Assembly (NCBI GenBank): GCA_910584055.1
Contig: CAJTZS010000063.1
Coordinates: 1-19,388 of the forward strand
Reading direction: 5' to 3'
DNA length: 19,388 bases
Source: an uncultured Muribaculaceae bacterium
GTDB taxonomy: Bacteria; Bacteroidota; Bacteroidia; Bacteroidales; Muribaculaceae
Positions 1 to 6,292 of this stretch are shown here, in pieces. A program made the translations under genes and the position numbers. The notes beneath the pieces were generated by a model. That model saw only the letters and a program-made list of their open reading frames with translations, had not been told where the DNA came from and did not search any database. Numbering within the stretch: the stretch's first letter is position 1; each line of letters begins with the position of its first letter.

Positions 1-2
1 AT

Positions 3-29
3 ACTCATAATATATTTGTTATTATGAGT
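3..29 (+). terminator. A/T-rich inverted repeat followed by a T-run; terminator or operator
   Basis: ACTCATAATA (3-12) is perfectly complementary to TATTATGAGT (20-29) across a 7-base loop, and a run of six T follows at about 34-39. This fits a factor-independent terminator for a + strand gene left of the window. The stem is almost all A/T, which is weak for termination. A TATATTTG box (11-18), matching the phylum -7 element, overlaps the stem and loop, so an operator over a promoter is a second possibility. Confidence 0.4.
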
Positions 30-85
30 CAACTTTTTTCAGGGAAAGACAGGTTGTCAGAGGTCGTGTCCACTCCTGCCGAGGA

Positions 86-123
86 GCAGAGCCTGCCGCG
101 AAAATCACCGCGTCAGGCTCTGC
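86..123. repeat. G/C-rich perfect-like hairpin (REP-like)
   Basis: Bases 86-100 pair with 109-123: ten base pairs, one C/T mismatch (96 with 113) and four more pairs closing an 8-base A-rich loop. No T-run follows on either strand, so it does not look like a terminator. A short, strong palindrome in non-coding DNA is typical of REP-like elements or structured RNA. Copy number in the genome cannot be seen from here. Confidence 0.55.
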
Positions 124-161
124 CACTCAGCCGGGAGTTTACGACCCTAAAAGTGTCAAAC

Positions 162-188
162 CTTTGCGCCCTCTGCGGCTCTGCGAGG
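162..188. repeat. Iterated CTNTGCG short repeats
   Basis: Three imperfect units follow one another: CTTTGCG (162-168), CTCTGCG (171-177) and CTCTGCG (179-185). The tract lies in non-coding DNA between a hairpin and the nfeD promoter. Function is unknown. Confidence 0.4.
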
Positions 189-199
189 AATAATGTTCA

Positions 200-219
200 G
201 TGCGATAAATGGGAATTTA
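200..219 (+). repeat. 20-base repeat, copy 1
   Basis: GTGCGATAAATGGGAATTTA matches the reverse complement of 15694-15713 at 19 of 20 positions. Similarity stops at both ends. Both copies are in non-coding DNA. In this copy ATAAAT/ATTTAT can form a small hairpin. Confidence 0.4.
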
Positions 220-296
220 TTTCAGTGGATGACATGAAAGGAACGTGGATAGAAAGGAATATGTGCTGTCACTATGATATTTTTATAGCCCGGGAC

Positions 297-327
297 TTGC
301 CAAAGTGTCAGAAATGTTGTATATTTG
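297..327 (+). promoter_or_regulatory. Phylum-type promoter for nfeD
   Basis: The -7 box TATATTTG (320-327) matches TAnnTTTG exactly. A -33 element CTTG (296-299) lies 20 bases upstream. Transcription would start near 333, giving a leader of about 45 bases before the GTG at 377. No other good promoter is seen before the SPFH gene, so the two genes are probably co-transcribed. Confidence 0.6.
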
Positions 328-349
328 CAAGTAGAGAATTCAACTTTCA

Positions 350-364
350 ACATTACACATTAAA
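350..364 (+). repeat. CATTACACATT repeat, copy 1
   Basis: ACATTACACATTAAA lies 12 bases before the nfeD start codon, inside the predicted leader. Related copies occur at 827-845, 1841-1858 (reverse), 1886-1903 and 1906-1918, so the unit marks every junction of the nfeD-SPFH cassette. Confidence 0.6.
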
Positions 365-376
365 ATTTTTATTAAG

Positions 377-826
377 GTGGATCTTTGGATTTTATGGTTG
401 GCGGTGGCCGGAGTGCTACTGATTTCGGAAATAGCCTTTCAGTGGGTGTGGACTCTGTGTCTTGCTATCGGCTGCATCGTGGCCATGATCGGGGCCATTT
501 GCGATGCCTCCTTGCTGATGCAGGTCGTGTATTTGTCGGCATCAGCAGTGGTGGCTTACATACTTTTGATTCCGGTGCTCAATAAATGGCAGGAAAATGC
601 GCGGAATAAAAACAGGTCGAAGGCGAGGACGGGTATGGATGCGCTTCTCGGCCGGGTGGCGGTAGTGACTGATGAGATCCGTCCGGGAAGGCTCGGGCGT
701 GCGCGAATCGACGGTGATTATTGGCAGGTGCGTATGCCCGGAGGAAAAGAGGTGGTGCGTAGAGGGGAAGAAGTGGTCGTTACAGGCTACGACAGCATAA
801 TTCTTGACGTGGAAATTAGGCATTAA
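377..826 (+). CDS. NfeD-like membrane protein (short form)
   Basis: A 149-residue protein with three predicted membrane segments (about 4-22, 26-42, 47-68), a basic linker and a C-terminal OB-fold-like domain (about 88-147) with the family pattern LLGRVAVVTDEI, a glycine-rich turn and a final VVVTGYDS-ILDVE stretch. This is the short NfeD form without the N-terminal ClpP-like protease domain. Such proteins are typically encoded beside SPFH/stomatin proteins and are thought to support membrane microdomain assembly or quality control. The SPFH gene follows after 25 bases, which supports this reading. The start is GTG at 377, chosen because the first membrane segment begins immediately there and no in-frame ATG precedes it. 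The stop codon TAA abuts a CATTACACATT repeat. Substrate and exact role are unknown. Confidence 0.85.
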   Translation: MDLWILWLAVAGVLLISEIAFQWVWTLCLAIGCIVAMIGAICDASLLMQVVYLSASAVVAYILLIPVLNKWQENARNKNRSKARTGMDALLGRVAVVTDEIRPGRLGRARIDGDYWQVRMPGGKEVVRRGEEVVVTGYDSIILDVEIRH

Positions 827-845
827 ACATTACACATTTAACATT
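827..845 (+). repeat. CATTACACATT repeat, copy 2
   Basis: ACATTACACATTTAACATT fills most of the 25-base spacer between the nfeD stop codon and the SPFH start codon. The spacer is therefore almost entirely repeat unit. Confidence 0.65.
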
Positions 846-851
846 AACAAT

Positions 852-1835
852 ATGAGTGTTGTATCTATAATCGTTGCGGTGGTCGTTATCGGCATCGCTG
901 TTGCAATAATTGCGGCGGGAGTTAAAGTTGTCCCGCAGTCGGAAACCAGGGTCATTGAGCGCTTGGGGCGTTTTCATGCGGTGTTGCCTCCGGGATTGAA
1001 TTTCATTATCCCGTTCGTTGATCGTCCAAAAATGATATACACGCGCTATGTCACGATGGTTGGCGGTCGCCATGTGGTCAGGATGTCTACTACTCCCGTC
1101 ATTGATTTGCGTGAGCAGGTATATGACTTCCCTTCGCAGCAGGTGATAACCCGCGATAACGTAACAACAGAAATCAATGCGCTTCTTTATTTCCAGATTA
1201 CGGATCCGAAGAAGGCTGTATACGAGATTGATAATTTGCCGAATGCAATAGAGAAGCTGACCCAGACATCGTTGCGTAACGTTATCGGAGAACTGGAACT
1301 CGACGAGACCCTGACCTCCCGCGATACAATCAACACCAAGCTTCAGTCGATTCTCGATGATGCCACCAATAAATGGGGAGTGAAAGTTAACCGTGTTGAA
1401 TTGCAGGACATCACACCTCCGGAAAGTGTACGTGTAGCCATGGAGAAACAGATGCAGGCTGAGCGTAACCGCCGTGCCGAGATTTTGAATGCAGAGGGTG
1501 AGAAGCAGTCGCTTATTCTTCGTTCCGAAGGTGAGAAGGCTTCGCGAATCAACGAGGCTGAGGCTATAAAACAGGCGGAGATCCTGCGTGCAGAGGGCGA
1601 TGCCCGGTCGATAGTGCTTAACGCTCAGGCCGAGGCAGATGCTATCCGCAAAGTGGCTGAGGCTGTTGCCGCCACAAAAACAGATCCCGCAACCTATATG
1701 CTCGCTGTGAAATACATAGAGACTTTGAAAGAAATGACCGCCGGTAAGGACAACAAGACAGTATATATCCCTTACGAGGCTTCTTCTGTGCTTTCCTCAA
1801 TCGGTTCCATCAAGAACCTTTTTAATAATGAGTAA
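852..1835 (+). CDS. SPFH/Band 7 (stomatin-like) membrane protein
   Basis: A 327-residue protein with one N-terminal membrane segment (about 4-23), a Band 7/SPFH domain (about 25-190) including the family stretches RLGRFHAVLPPGLNFIIPFVD and DLREQVYDFPSQQVITRDNV, and a long alanine/glutamate-rich coiled coil (about 195-275) with repeated AEGE/AEGD units. It resembles QmcA and stomatin. Such proteins oligomerise on the membrane and organise microdomains, often with an NfeD partner such as the one encoded just upstream. ATG at 852 is preferred over an in-frame TTG at 804, which would overlap nfeD and put extra polar residues before the membrane segment. The gene ends just before a hairpin built from CATTACACATT repeats. 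Confidence 0.9.
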   Translation: MSVVSIIVAVVVIGIAVAIIAAGVKVVPQSETRVIERLGRFHAVLPPGLNFIIPFVDRPKMIYTRYVTMVGGRHVVRMSTTPVIDLREQVYDFPSQQVITRDNVTTEINALLYFQITDPKKAVYEIDNLPNAIEKLTQTSLRNVIGELELDETLTSRDTINTKLQSILDDATNKWGVKVNRVELQDITPPESVRVAMEKQMQAERNRRAEILNAEGEKQSLILRSEGEKASRINEAEAIKQAEILRAEGDARSIVLNAQAEADAIRKVAEAVAATKTDPATYMLAVKYIETLKEMTAGKDNKTVYIPYEASSVLSSIGSIKNLFNNE

Positions 1836-1840
1836 TGTTG

Positions 1841-1903
1841 AATGTTTAATGTGTAATGGGGTTTCATTCAATATCACACATTCTCCATTACACATTTAAC
1901 ATT
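1841..1903. terminator. Convergent-gene hairpin made of two inverted CATTACACATT repeats
   Basis: AATGTTTAATGTGTAATGG (1841-1859) pairs with CCATTACACATTTAACATT (1885-1903) over 19 positions with one mismatch, leaving a 25-base loop. It occupies the gap between the convergent SPFH and cca genes and could stop transcription from both sides. It lacks a G/C-rich core and a clear T-run, so termination is inferred mainly from position. Confidence 0.5.
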
Positions 1904-1905
1904 TC

Positions 1906-1918
1906 ACATTACACATTA
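1906..1918 (+). repeat. CATTACACATT repeat, last copy, overlapping the cca stop codon
   Basis: ACATTACACATTA directly follows the right arm of the hairpin. Read on the minus strand it supplies the last two sense codons (Asn-Val) and the TAA stop of cca at 1909-1911. Confidence 0.6.
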
Positions 1919-3315
1919 ATATATCGCGGAGCGATGCGCAAGGCGTATTCCCAGGCGGCTTCGTGGGAGTAGGGGATTTCACCCTCGAGGATCGCTTCTT
2001 TCACCGCATCCTTTATCTCCTTGATCACTGACGATGGCGGAATTTTGAAGTATTCCATAATCTCGTGGCCATCAATCGGCGATTTCCAATTGCGCAGGGC
2101 ATCCGCATCGTTGATTTCCGACATGCGTTGACGCAACGCGGCAAAGCCTTCGAGCTGTCGGCGAACTTTCGCCGGATTCTTCGATGTGATGTCCGCCTCG
2201 GCGAGGGTCATGAGATCTTCGAGATCCGGACCGGCATCGGTGATGAGGCGGCGCACTCCCGAATCTGAGACCCCTTCTTCTCCTACAGACTGCGGGCGCA
2301 TGTGGAGGCCCACGAGTTTTGCCACATATTTCATTTTTTCGTTAAGCGGCAGTTTCATCTGCTTGAAAACACGGGGAATCATCTTCTCCCCTATGAAATT
2401 GTGATTATGGAAAGTCCAGCCGATTCTTTCGTCATAACGTTTGGTCACGGGCTTGCCAATATCGTGAAGCAGGGCGGCCCAGCGCAGCCATTCGTTGTCG
2501 CTTTTCGCCGCAACGTTGTCAACAACCTGTAGGGTGTGATAGAAATTATCTTTGTGTCCTTTTCCTTCCTTTGTCTCCACGCCCTTCAAGGCGAATACGG
2601 CGGGGAATATAAGTTCGAGCAATCCGCATTCGTCAAGAAGCCTGAATCCGATAGAGGGTTTTTGGGAGCGCATTATCTTCGAAAGTTCATCGTTGATTCG
2701 TTCCTTTGTTATTATCGATATCCTGTCGCGGTTCCGACGGATTGCCTCGAAAGTCTCCGGTTGAATGGTGAAATCCAGTTGCGTGGCAAACCGGATGGCA
2801 CGCATCATGCGCAAGGGATCGTCAGAGAAGGTTATGTCCGGATCGAGCGGAGTCCTTATCAGACCGTTGTGAAGATCCACAACTCCATTGAACGGGTCCA
2901 CAAGTTCTCCGAAACGTTTTGAGTTCAGACATATCGCCATGGCGTTGATTGTGAAATCGCGGCGGTTCTGGTCATCTTCGAGTGTACCGTCTTCAACTAT
3001 CGGGTTGCGCGAGTCGCGGTTATACGACTCCCGGCGTGCGCCCACGAATTCAAGTTCAAGATGGTTGGCTTTTACTTGGGCGGTGCCGTAGCTCGCAAAC
3101 ACGCTGAGGCCGTTTCCCCGGTTCAGATGTTGTGCCACTTGCGTTGCCAGGTCTATCCCGCTGCCTACGGTGACAAAATCTATATCTGAGGAATGGCGTT
3201 TAAGGAAAATATCGCGGACATATCCACCAACAACATAAACTTCACGGCCCATGCTGTCGGCAATCTCGCCAATCTGTCGGAAGACAGGGAGTTTCAGGTC
3301 ATCTGTGAGGTTCAT
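1909..3315 (-). CDS. cca: CCA tRNA nucleotidyltransferase / poly(A) polymerase family with HD domain
   Basis: A 468-residue class II nucleotidyltransferase. The head domain has GGYVRD (30-35), the metal-binding DID (44-46) and RRDFTINAM (118-126), the signature of enzymes that add or repair the 3' CCA end of tRNA. A tRNA-binding helical region follows (about 160-240), then an HD domain (about 258-370) with LLHDIGKP (His284, Asp285), which in this family carries phosphohydrolase activity. The length fits the HD-containing bacterial form. Family members can be CCA-adding, A-adding or poly(A) polymerases. As the only copy visible, CCA addition is the best guess. The start ATG overlaps the M24 peptidase stop by four bases (ATGA), implying coupled translation. 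The last codons lie in a CATTACACATT repeat. Confidence 0.92.
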   Translation of the reverse strand: MNLTDDLKLPVFRQIGEIADSMGREVYVVGGYVRDIFLKRHSSDIDFVTVGSGIDLATQVAQHLNRGNGLSVFASYGTAQVKANHLELEFVGARRESYNRDSRNPIVEDGTLEDDQNRRDFTINAMAICLNSKRFGELVDPFNGVVDLHNGLIRTPLDPDITFSDDPLRMMRAIRFATQLDFTIQPETFEAIRRNRDRISIITKERINDELSKIMRSQKPSIGFRLLDECGLLELIFPAVFALKGVETKEGKGHKDNFYHTLQVVDNVAAKSDNEWLRWAALLHDIGKPVTKRYDERIGWTFHNHNFIGEKMIPRVFKQMKLPLNEKMKYVAKLVGLHMRPQSVGEEGVSDSGVRRLITDAGPDLEDLMTLAEADITSKNPAKVRRQLEGFAALRQRMSEINDADALRNWKSPIDGHEIMEYFKIPPSSVIKEIKDAVKEAILEGEIPYSHEAAWEYALRIAPRYINV

Positions 3316-4499
3316 AGATCGGATAGCTTTTCAGGAAAGGGTGTAAGGTTTTCGAGGCCGTTCTCGGTGACACGATATGTGTTCTCTATTCCTACCGCTC
3401 CAACGTGGGGGATGACGAACTTTGGCTCCAAGGCAATGGTCATGTTTGCCTGCAGCGGCTCATGATTCCTCTCCATAACGACCGGCATCTCGTTGAGTTC
3501 TATGCCCACGCCATGTCCGATGAAACCGACTTTGTTTCTGTGTCCCATGAAATACTCATGCATGTTTTCGCTTTTTGCGATTTCAGCAGCTTCGGAATAT
3601 AGCCGTGATATCGGAACGCCCGGTAGCGCAATCTTTTCCAGACGGTGTAGAATTCGGCATGAACACTCATGGGCTTTCCTTGCGAGTTCTGAAACTTCTC
3701 CGATGCTCCAGCAGCGAGTCATGTCGGTTTGATAACCGTTAAATCCTCCGTTCATATCGATCATAACGGAGGTGCCGGGCTTCAGTGTCACTCCGTTTGC
3801 TCCGACCGGTAGCGACGGGTCTGTGCCTTCCCCACCCATAGCGAAGTCGTATGGAGAGGGAGTGTCGGCATTCTCTCCGCTAATCACCGAGCCGAGGTTC
3901 AGCTCCATGCGGCTTCCTGCAGTTCGTAGGATTCCGAGACACCCTTCCCTGCGGAGCACCCGTTCAATTTCTATCTGCAATTCGATATCTGTCATCCCCT
4001 CCTGATAGCAGTGAGGGATCTGGGCATAGACGGCAGCCTGATGCATCCCGTCTTCCTTCATCTTCAGAATCTCGTAACCGGTCTTCACCATGCGTGCCTT
4101 GCGAATGGACATCGATGCATCTGCAAACTCCGCTCCGGGGAAACATCTCTTGAGACGTTCAACATCGGAATAGAGGAGATCGCTGAATTCAAGACCGAGT
4201 TTCCGTGGAAATTCATAACCCTTCTCTCCTAAAACTTCAGCTATGAGTTCCGGCTTTCTAACAGCTACGCAAAAATCTTTCTCATCCGCAAAGCTTGGCG
4301 GAATGATAAAGAAGAGGGGATTGCGGTAAGCAGGGACGTAGATGTATCCGCGGAATATGCACCCGCCGAGATAGTAGATATTGACAGTCGAGCCAACAAG
4401 TATGGCGTCGAGTTTGTCTGCAGTCATTTGTTCGCGAACTTTTGCAAGGCGCAAATCAAGTTCCGAGCGAAGATCCGGTGTGAGAAAAGGTATTGTCAT
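3312..4499 (-). CDS. M24 family metallopeptidase (Xaa-Pro aminopeptidase-like)
   Basis: A 395-residue two-domain protein. An N-terminal creatinase/prolidase-like domain (about 10-140) precedes a pita-bread catalytic domain (about 145-390). All five metal ligands of the M24 fold are recognisable: Asp248, Asp259 (in TDMTR), His329 (in GHGVGIELNE), Glu358 and Glu372. This arrangement suits a dinuclear-metal, cytosolic aminopeptidase that removes residues before proline, or a prolidase acting on Xaa-Pro dipeptides. Exact specificity cannot be told from sequence. No signal peptide is seen. It lies 39 bases after gldH and overlaps cca by four bases, so it is probably part of the rny-ricT-gldH-cca transcript, though no functional link is obvious. 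Confidence 0.88.
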   Translation of the reverse strand: MTIPFLTPDLRSELDLRLAKVREQMTADKLDAILVGSTVNIYYLGGCIFRGYIYVPAYRNPLFFIIPPSFADEKDFCVAVRKPELIAEVLGEKGYEFPRKLGLEFSDLLYSDVERLKRCFPGAEFADASMSIRKARMVKTGYEILKMKEDGMHQAAVYAQIPHCYQEGMTDIELQIEIERVLRREGCLGILRTAGSRMELNLGSVISGENADTPSPYDFAMGGEGTDPSLPVGANGVTLKPGTSVMIDMNGGFNGYQTDMTRCWSIGEVSELARKAHECSCRILHRLEKIALPGVPISRLYSEAAEIAKSENMHEYFMGHRNKVGFIGHGVGIELNEMPVVMERNHEPLQANMTIALEPKFVIPHVGAVGIENTYRVTENGLENLTPFPEKLSDL

Positions 4500-4538
4500 G
4501 GGAGATGATTATTTTTAAACAAGCACTTAGACAACTTC

Positions 4539-5039
4539 TTAGTTGTTTGTTGTCAATGCAAGCGTTAACCCGAGGTTGCGAAGCCCCCGGGTGTTTGAAA
4601 GGGGAGAGAGGGATGCTATGTTAACAACGTATCCATCGGAAAGTTGTATCCTGTGGCGCAAAGTATCTGAAATCTCGTAGAGATACAGGCTCTTGCGCCC
4701 CCTTGGCTTGCCGTTTTTGTCGCGGAGCCTGACGGTGACTCTATTTGTTCCGCACACTCCGTTTTCATCCTCTTCCATGATTTCAAGAGGAATCTCTGAA
4801 GATGCGTGATTAGGGGCATATCTCAACGTCAGGATAAGGTCAAACCTGTCGGTAGGATTCAGGATAGAGTCCATAGGCCAAGGGGAGAAAGGCAGTACGC
4901 ATACCGGGTCCCACCCCTCACTGTCAAAGTTTGCGAATTCAGAGTAAACCACATTGTCAACTCTGCGGCATGAACCGAAGAACGCGCCTGTTACAGTAAG
5001 GATAACTATTAATACGGATATGACGGCTGTTCTGCTCAT
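4539..5039 (-). CDS. gldH: GldH-like gliding motility lipoprotein
   Basis: A 166-residue predicted lipoprotein: a hydrophobic N-terminal helix (about 5-21) leads to a lipobox-like FGSC with the lipidated Cys at 24. The mature part (VYSEFANF, then a proline-rich stretch with SPWPMDS and a beta-rich domain) fits GldH. GldH was found as a protein needed for gliding in Flavobacterium, but it is also common in non-gliding Bacteroidales, where its role is unclear. The start ATG overlaps the ricT stop by four bases (ATGA), so translation is probably coupled. Length matches the family. The main uncertainty is that the family is weakly conserved. Confidence 0.78.
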   Translation of the reverse strand: MSRTAVISVLIVILTVTGAFFGSCRRVDNVVYSEFANFDSEGWDPVCVLPFSPWPMDSILNPTDRFDLILTLRYAPNHASSEIPLEIMEEDENGVCGTNRVTVRLRDKNGKPRGRKSLYLYEISDTLRHRIQLSDGYVVNIASLSPLSNTRGLRNLGLTLALTTNN

Positions 5040-6283
5040 TCCTTTGGCTTGGCGGACACCTCTTGGTTAGGTTTTCCCTTGCGGTTGCCGCGATTGTTTT
5101 TGTAACGATTATTCTTGTTGCGGTCGTTGCCGTTTTTTATATCGTTTTTTCCTTCGGTTTTAGGGGTGTTGCCGGTTTTCTCCTTTCTATCCTGCCTGTC
5201 AGAATCCTGATTATTATTGTTACGCTTGCGTTTGCGGCGTTTCGAGTTATCGAAACGTGTCAGGCTCTCCTGCTCCACAAGATCCACATATGCTGGTTTC
5301 TCATTCTTCTTTCCTTCAGTTTCTTCAAGAGAATCAACCTTTACCCCCTGCTTGTTGAGTGCTATAATCTCGAATGCACGGGCCGCATCAATTGTCACAA
5401 GGTTTGCTGGAATTGCTTTGTCGGTGGAATATGTTATCTTGCGGGCAAGGATGTCAGGCTTGAAATAATAGTAGGTGCCGTCTTTTGTCTCGAGGGTGAC
5501 ATCCTTAGGAGGAAGTTTTTTCTGAGCCTCGCTGTAGGAATCAATCTCGAAATTCAGACAACACTTGAGTTTCGCGCATTGTCCGGCAAGCTTCTGAGGG
5601 TTCATCGACAGGTCCTGAACACGAGCCGCCCCGGTTCCGACCGATACGAAATGCGTCATCCAGCTTGAGCAGCACAGCGGTCTGCCGCAAGGGCCTATCC
5701 CTCCGATGCGTCCCGCCTCCTGGCGTGCACCGATCTGTTTCATTTCGATGCGCACCTTGAAAGTATCCGCTAAAATGCGGATGAGCTTGCGGAAGTCAAC
5801 ACGTTCGTCGGCGATATAATAGAAGATTGCCTTTCCCCCGTCACCCTGATACTCCACATCGCCGATTTTCATGTTGAGCCCTAACTCCTCGGCGATTTTG
5901 CGGGAACGAATCATGGTGTCTTCCTCGCGGGCGGCTGCCTCGGCATATTTCTCAAGGTCATTCTGCGTGGCGATGCGGAAGACTTTCTTCAATTCGGAAT
6001 CCGAACTGATGTTGCCCTTCTTCATCTGGAGGCGCACAAGACGGCCGATCATGCTTACGCGTCCCACGTCATGTCCCGGCGCACCCTCCACCGCCACCAT
6101 ATCTCCGATTTTGAGGTCAAGACGGTTAGGATTGGTGTAGAATCCGGTGCGGGTGTTCTTGAACACCACCTCCACGACATCGAAGTCGTTGCCCGATGAT
6201 ATTCCATCGAGCCAGTTGGTGGCGAAAAGTTTGCCGCGCGGACATTGACTGCCTGTGCATTTTGGTTTGTTATCTGTCTCCAC
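5036..6283 (-). CDS. ricT: PSP1-domain protein, RicT-like, with Lys/Arg/Asn-rich tail
   Basis: A 415-residue protein with an N-terminal CPRG motif (14-17), a PSP1 core (about 35-260) and the RicT cysteine pattern: Cys199, Cys204 and Cys205 in GPCGRPLCC, then Cys236, Cys241 and Cys242 in GQCAKLKCC. In B. subtilis RicT binds iron-sulfur clusters with RicA and RicF in the Y-complex, which influences RNase Y cleavage. Residues about 345-415 are low complexity, rich in Lys, Arg and Asn, and may bind RNA (inference). The GTG start at 6281-6283 is the only plausible one, because the rny stop codon is in frame four codons upstream. The gene begins 9 bases after rny and overlaps gldH by four bases. 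No RicA or RicF gene is seen in the window. Confidence 0.85.
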   Translation of the reverse strand: METDNKPKCTGSQCPRGKLFATNWLDGISSGNDFDVVEVVFKNTRTGFYTNPNRLDLKIGDMVAVEGAPGHDVGRVSMIGRLVRLQMKKGNISSDSELKKVFRIATQNDLEKYAEAAAREEDTMIRSRKIAEELGLNMKIGDVEYQGDGGKAIFYYIADERVDFRKLIRILADTFKVRIEMKQIGARQEAGRIGGIGPCGRPLCCSSWMTHFVSVGTGAARVQDLSMNPQKLAGQCAKLKCCLNFEIDSYSEAQKKLPPKDVTLETKDGTYYYFKPDILARKITYSTDKAIPANLVTIDAARAFEIIALNKQGVKVDSLEETEGKKNEKPAYVDLVEQESLTRFDNSKRRKRKRNNNNQDSDRQDRKEKTGNTPKTEGKNDIKNGNDRNKNNRYKNNRGNRKGKPNQEVSAKPKE

Positions 6284-6292
6284 TGCGCAGGC

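Larger units (their letters stand above)
1..376. other. Intergenic region before nfeD, rich in hairpins and short repeats
   Basis: I see no convincing gene in these 376 bases. The region contains an A/T-rich perfect inverted repeat at 3-29, a strong G/C-rich hairpin at 86-123, iterated TGCG repeats at 162-188, a 20-mer at 200-219 that recurs near 15.7 kb, a phylum-type promoter at 297-327 and a CATTACACATT repeat at 350-364. The only long open frame (24-422) runs into nfeD in another frame and resembles no family I know. I read this as a repeat-bearing spacer. Confidence 0.7.

Noticed and set aside
24..422. 132-residue open frame before nfeD
   Set aside because: It crosses hairpins, repeats and a promoter, overlaps nfeD in another frame and resembles no protein family.
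804..851. Upstream TTG start for the SPFH gene
   Set aside because: It would overlap nfeD, add polar residues before the membrane segment, and ATG at 852 fits the family.
5063..5668. 201-residue open frame antisense to ricT, rich in hydrophobic residues
   Set aside because: The hydrophobic runs are the complement of the Lys/Asn-rich RicT tail, so they are not real membrane segments.
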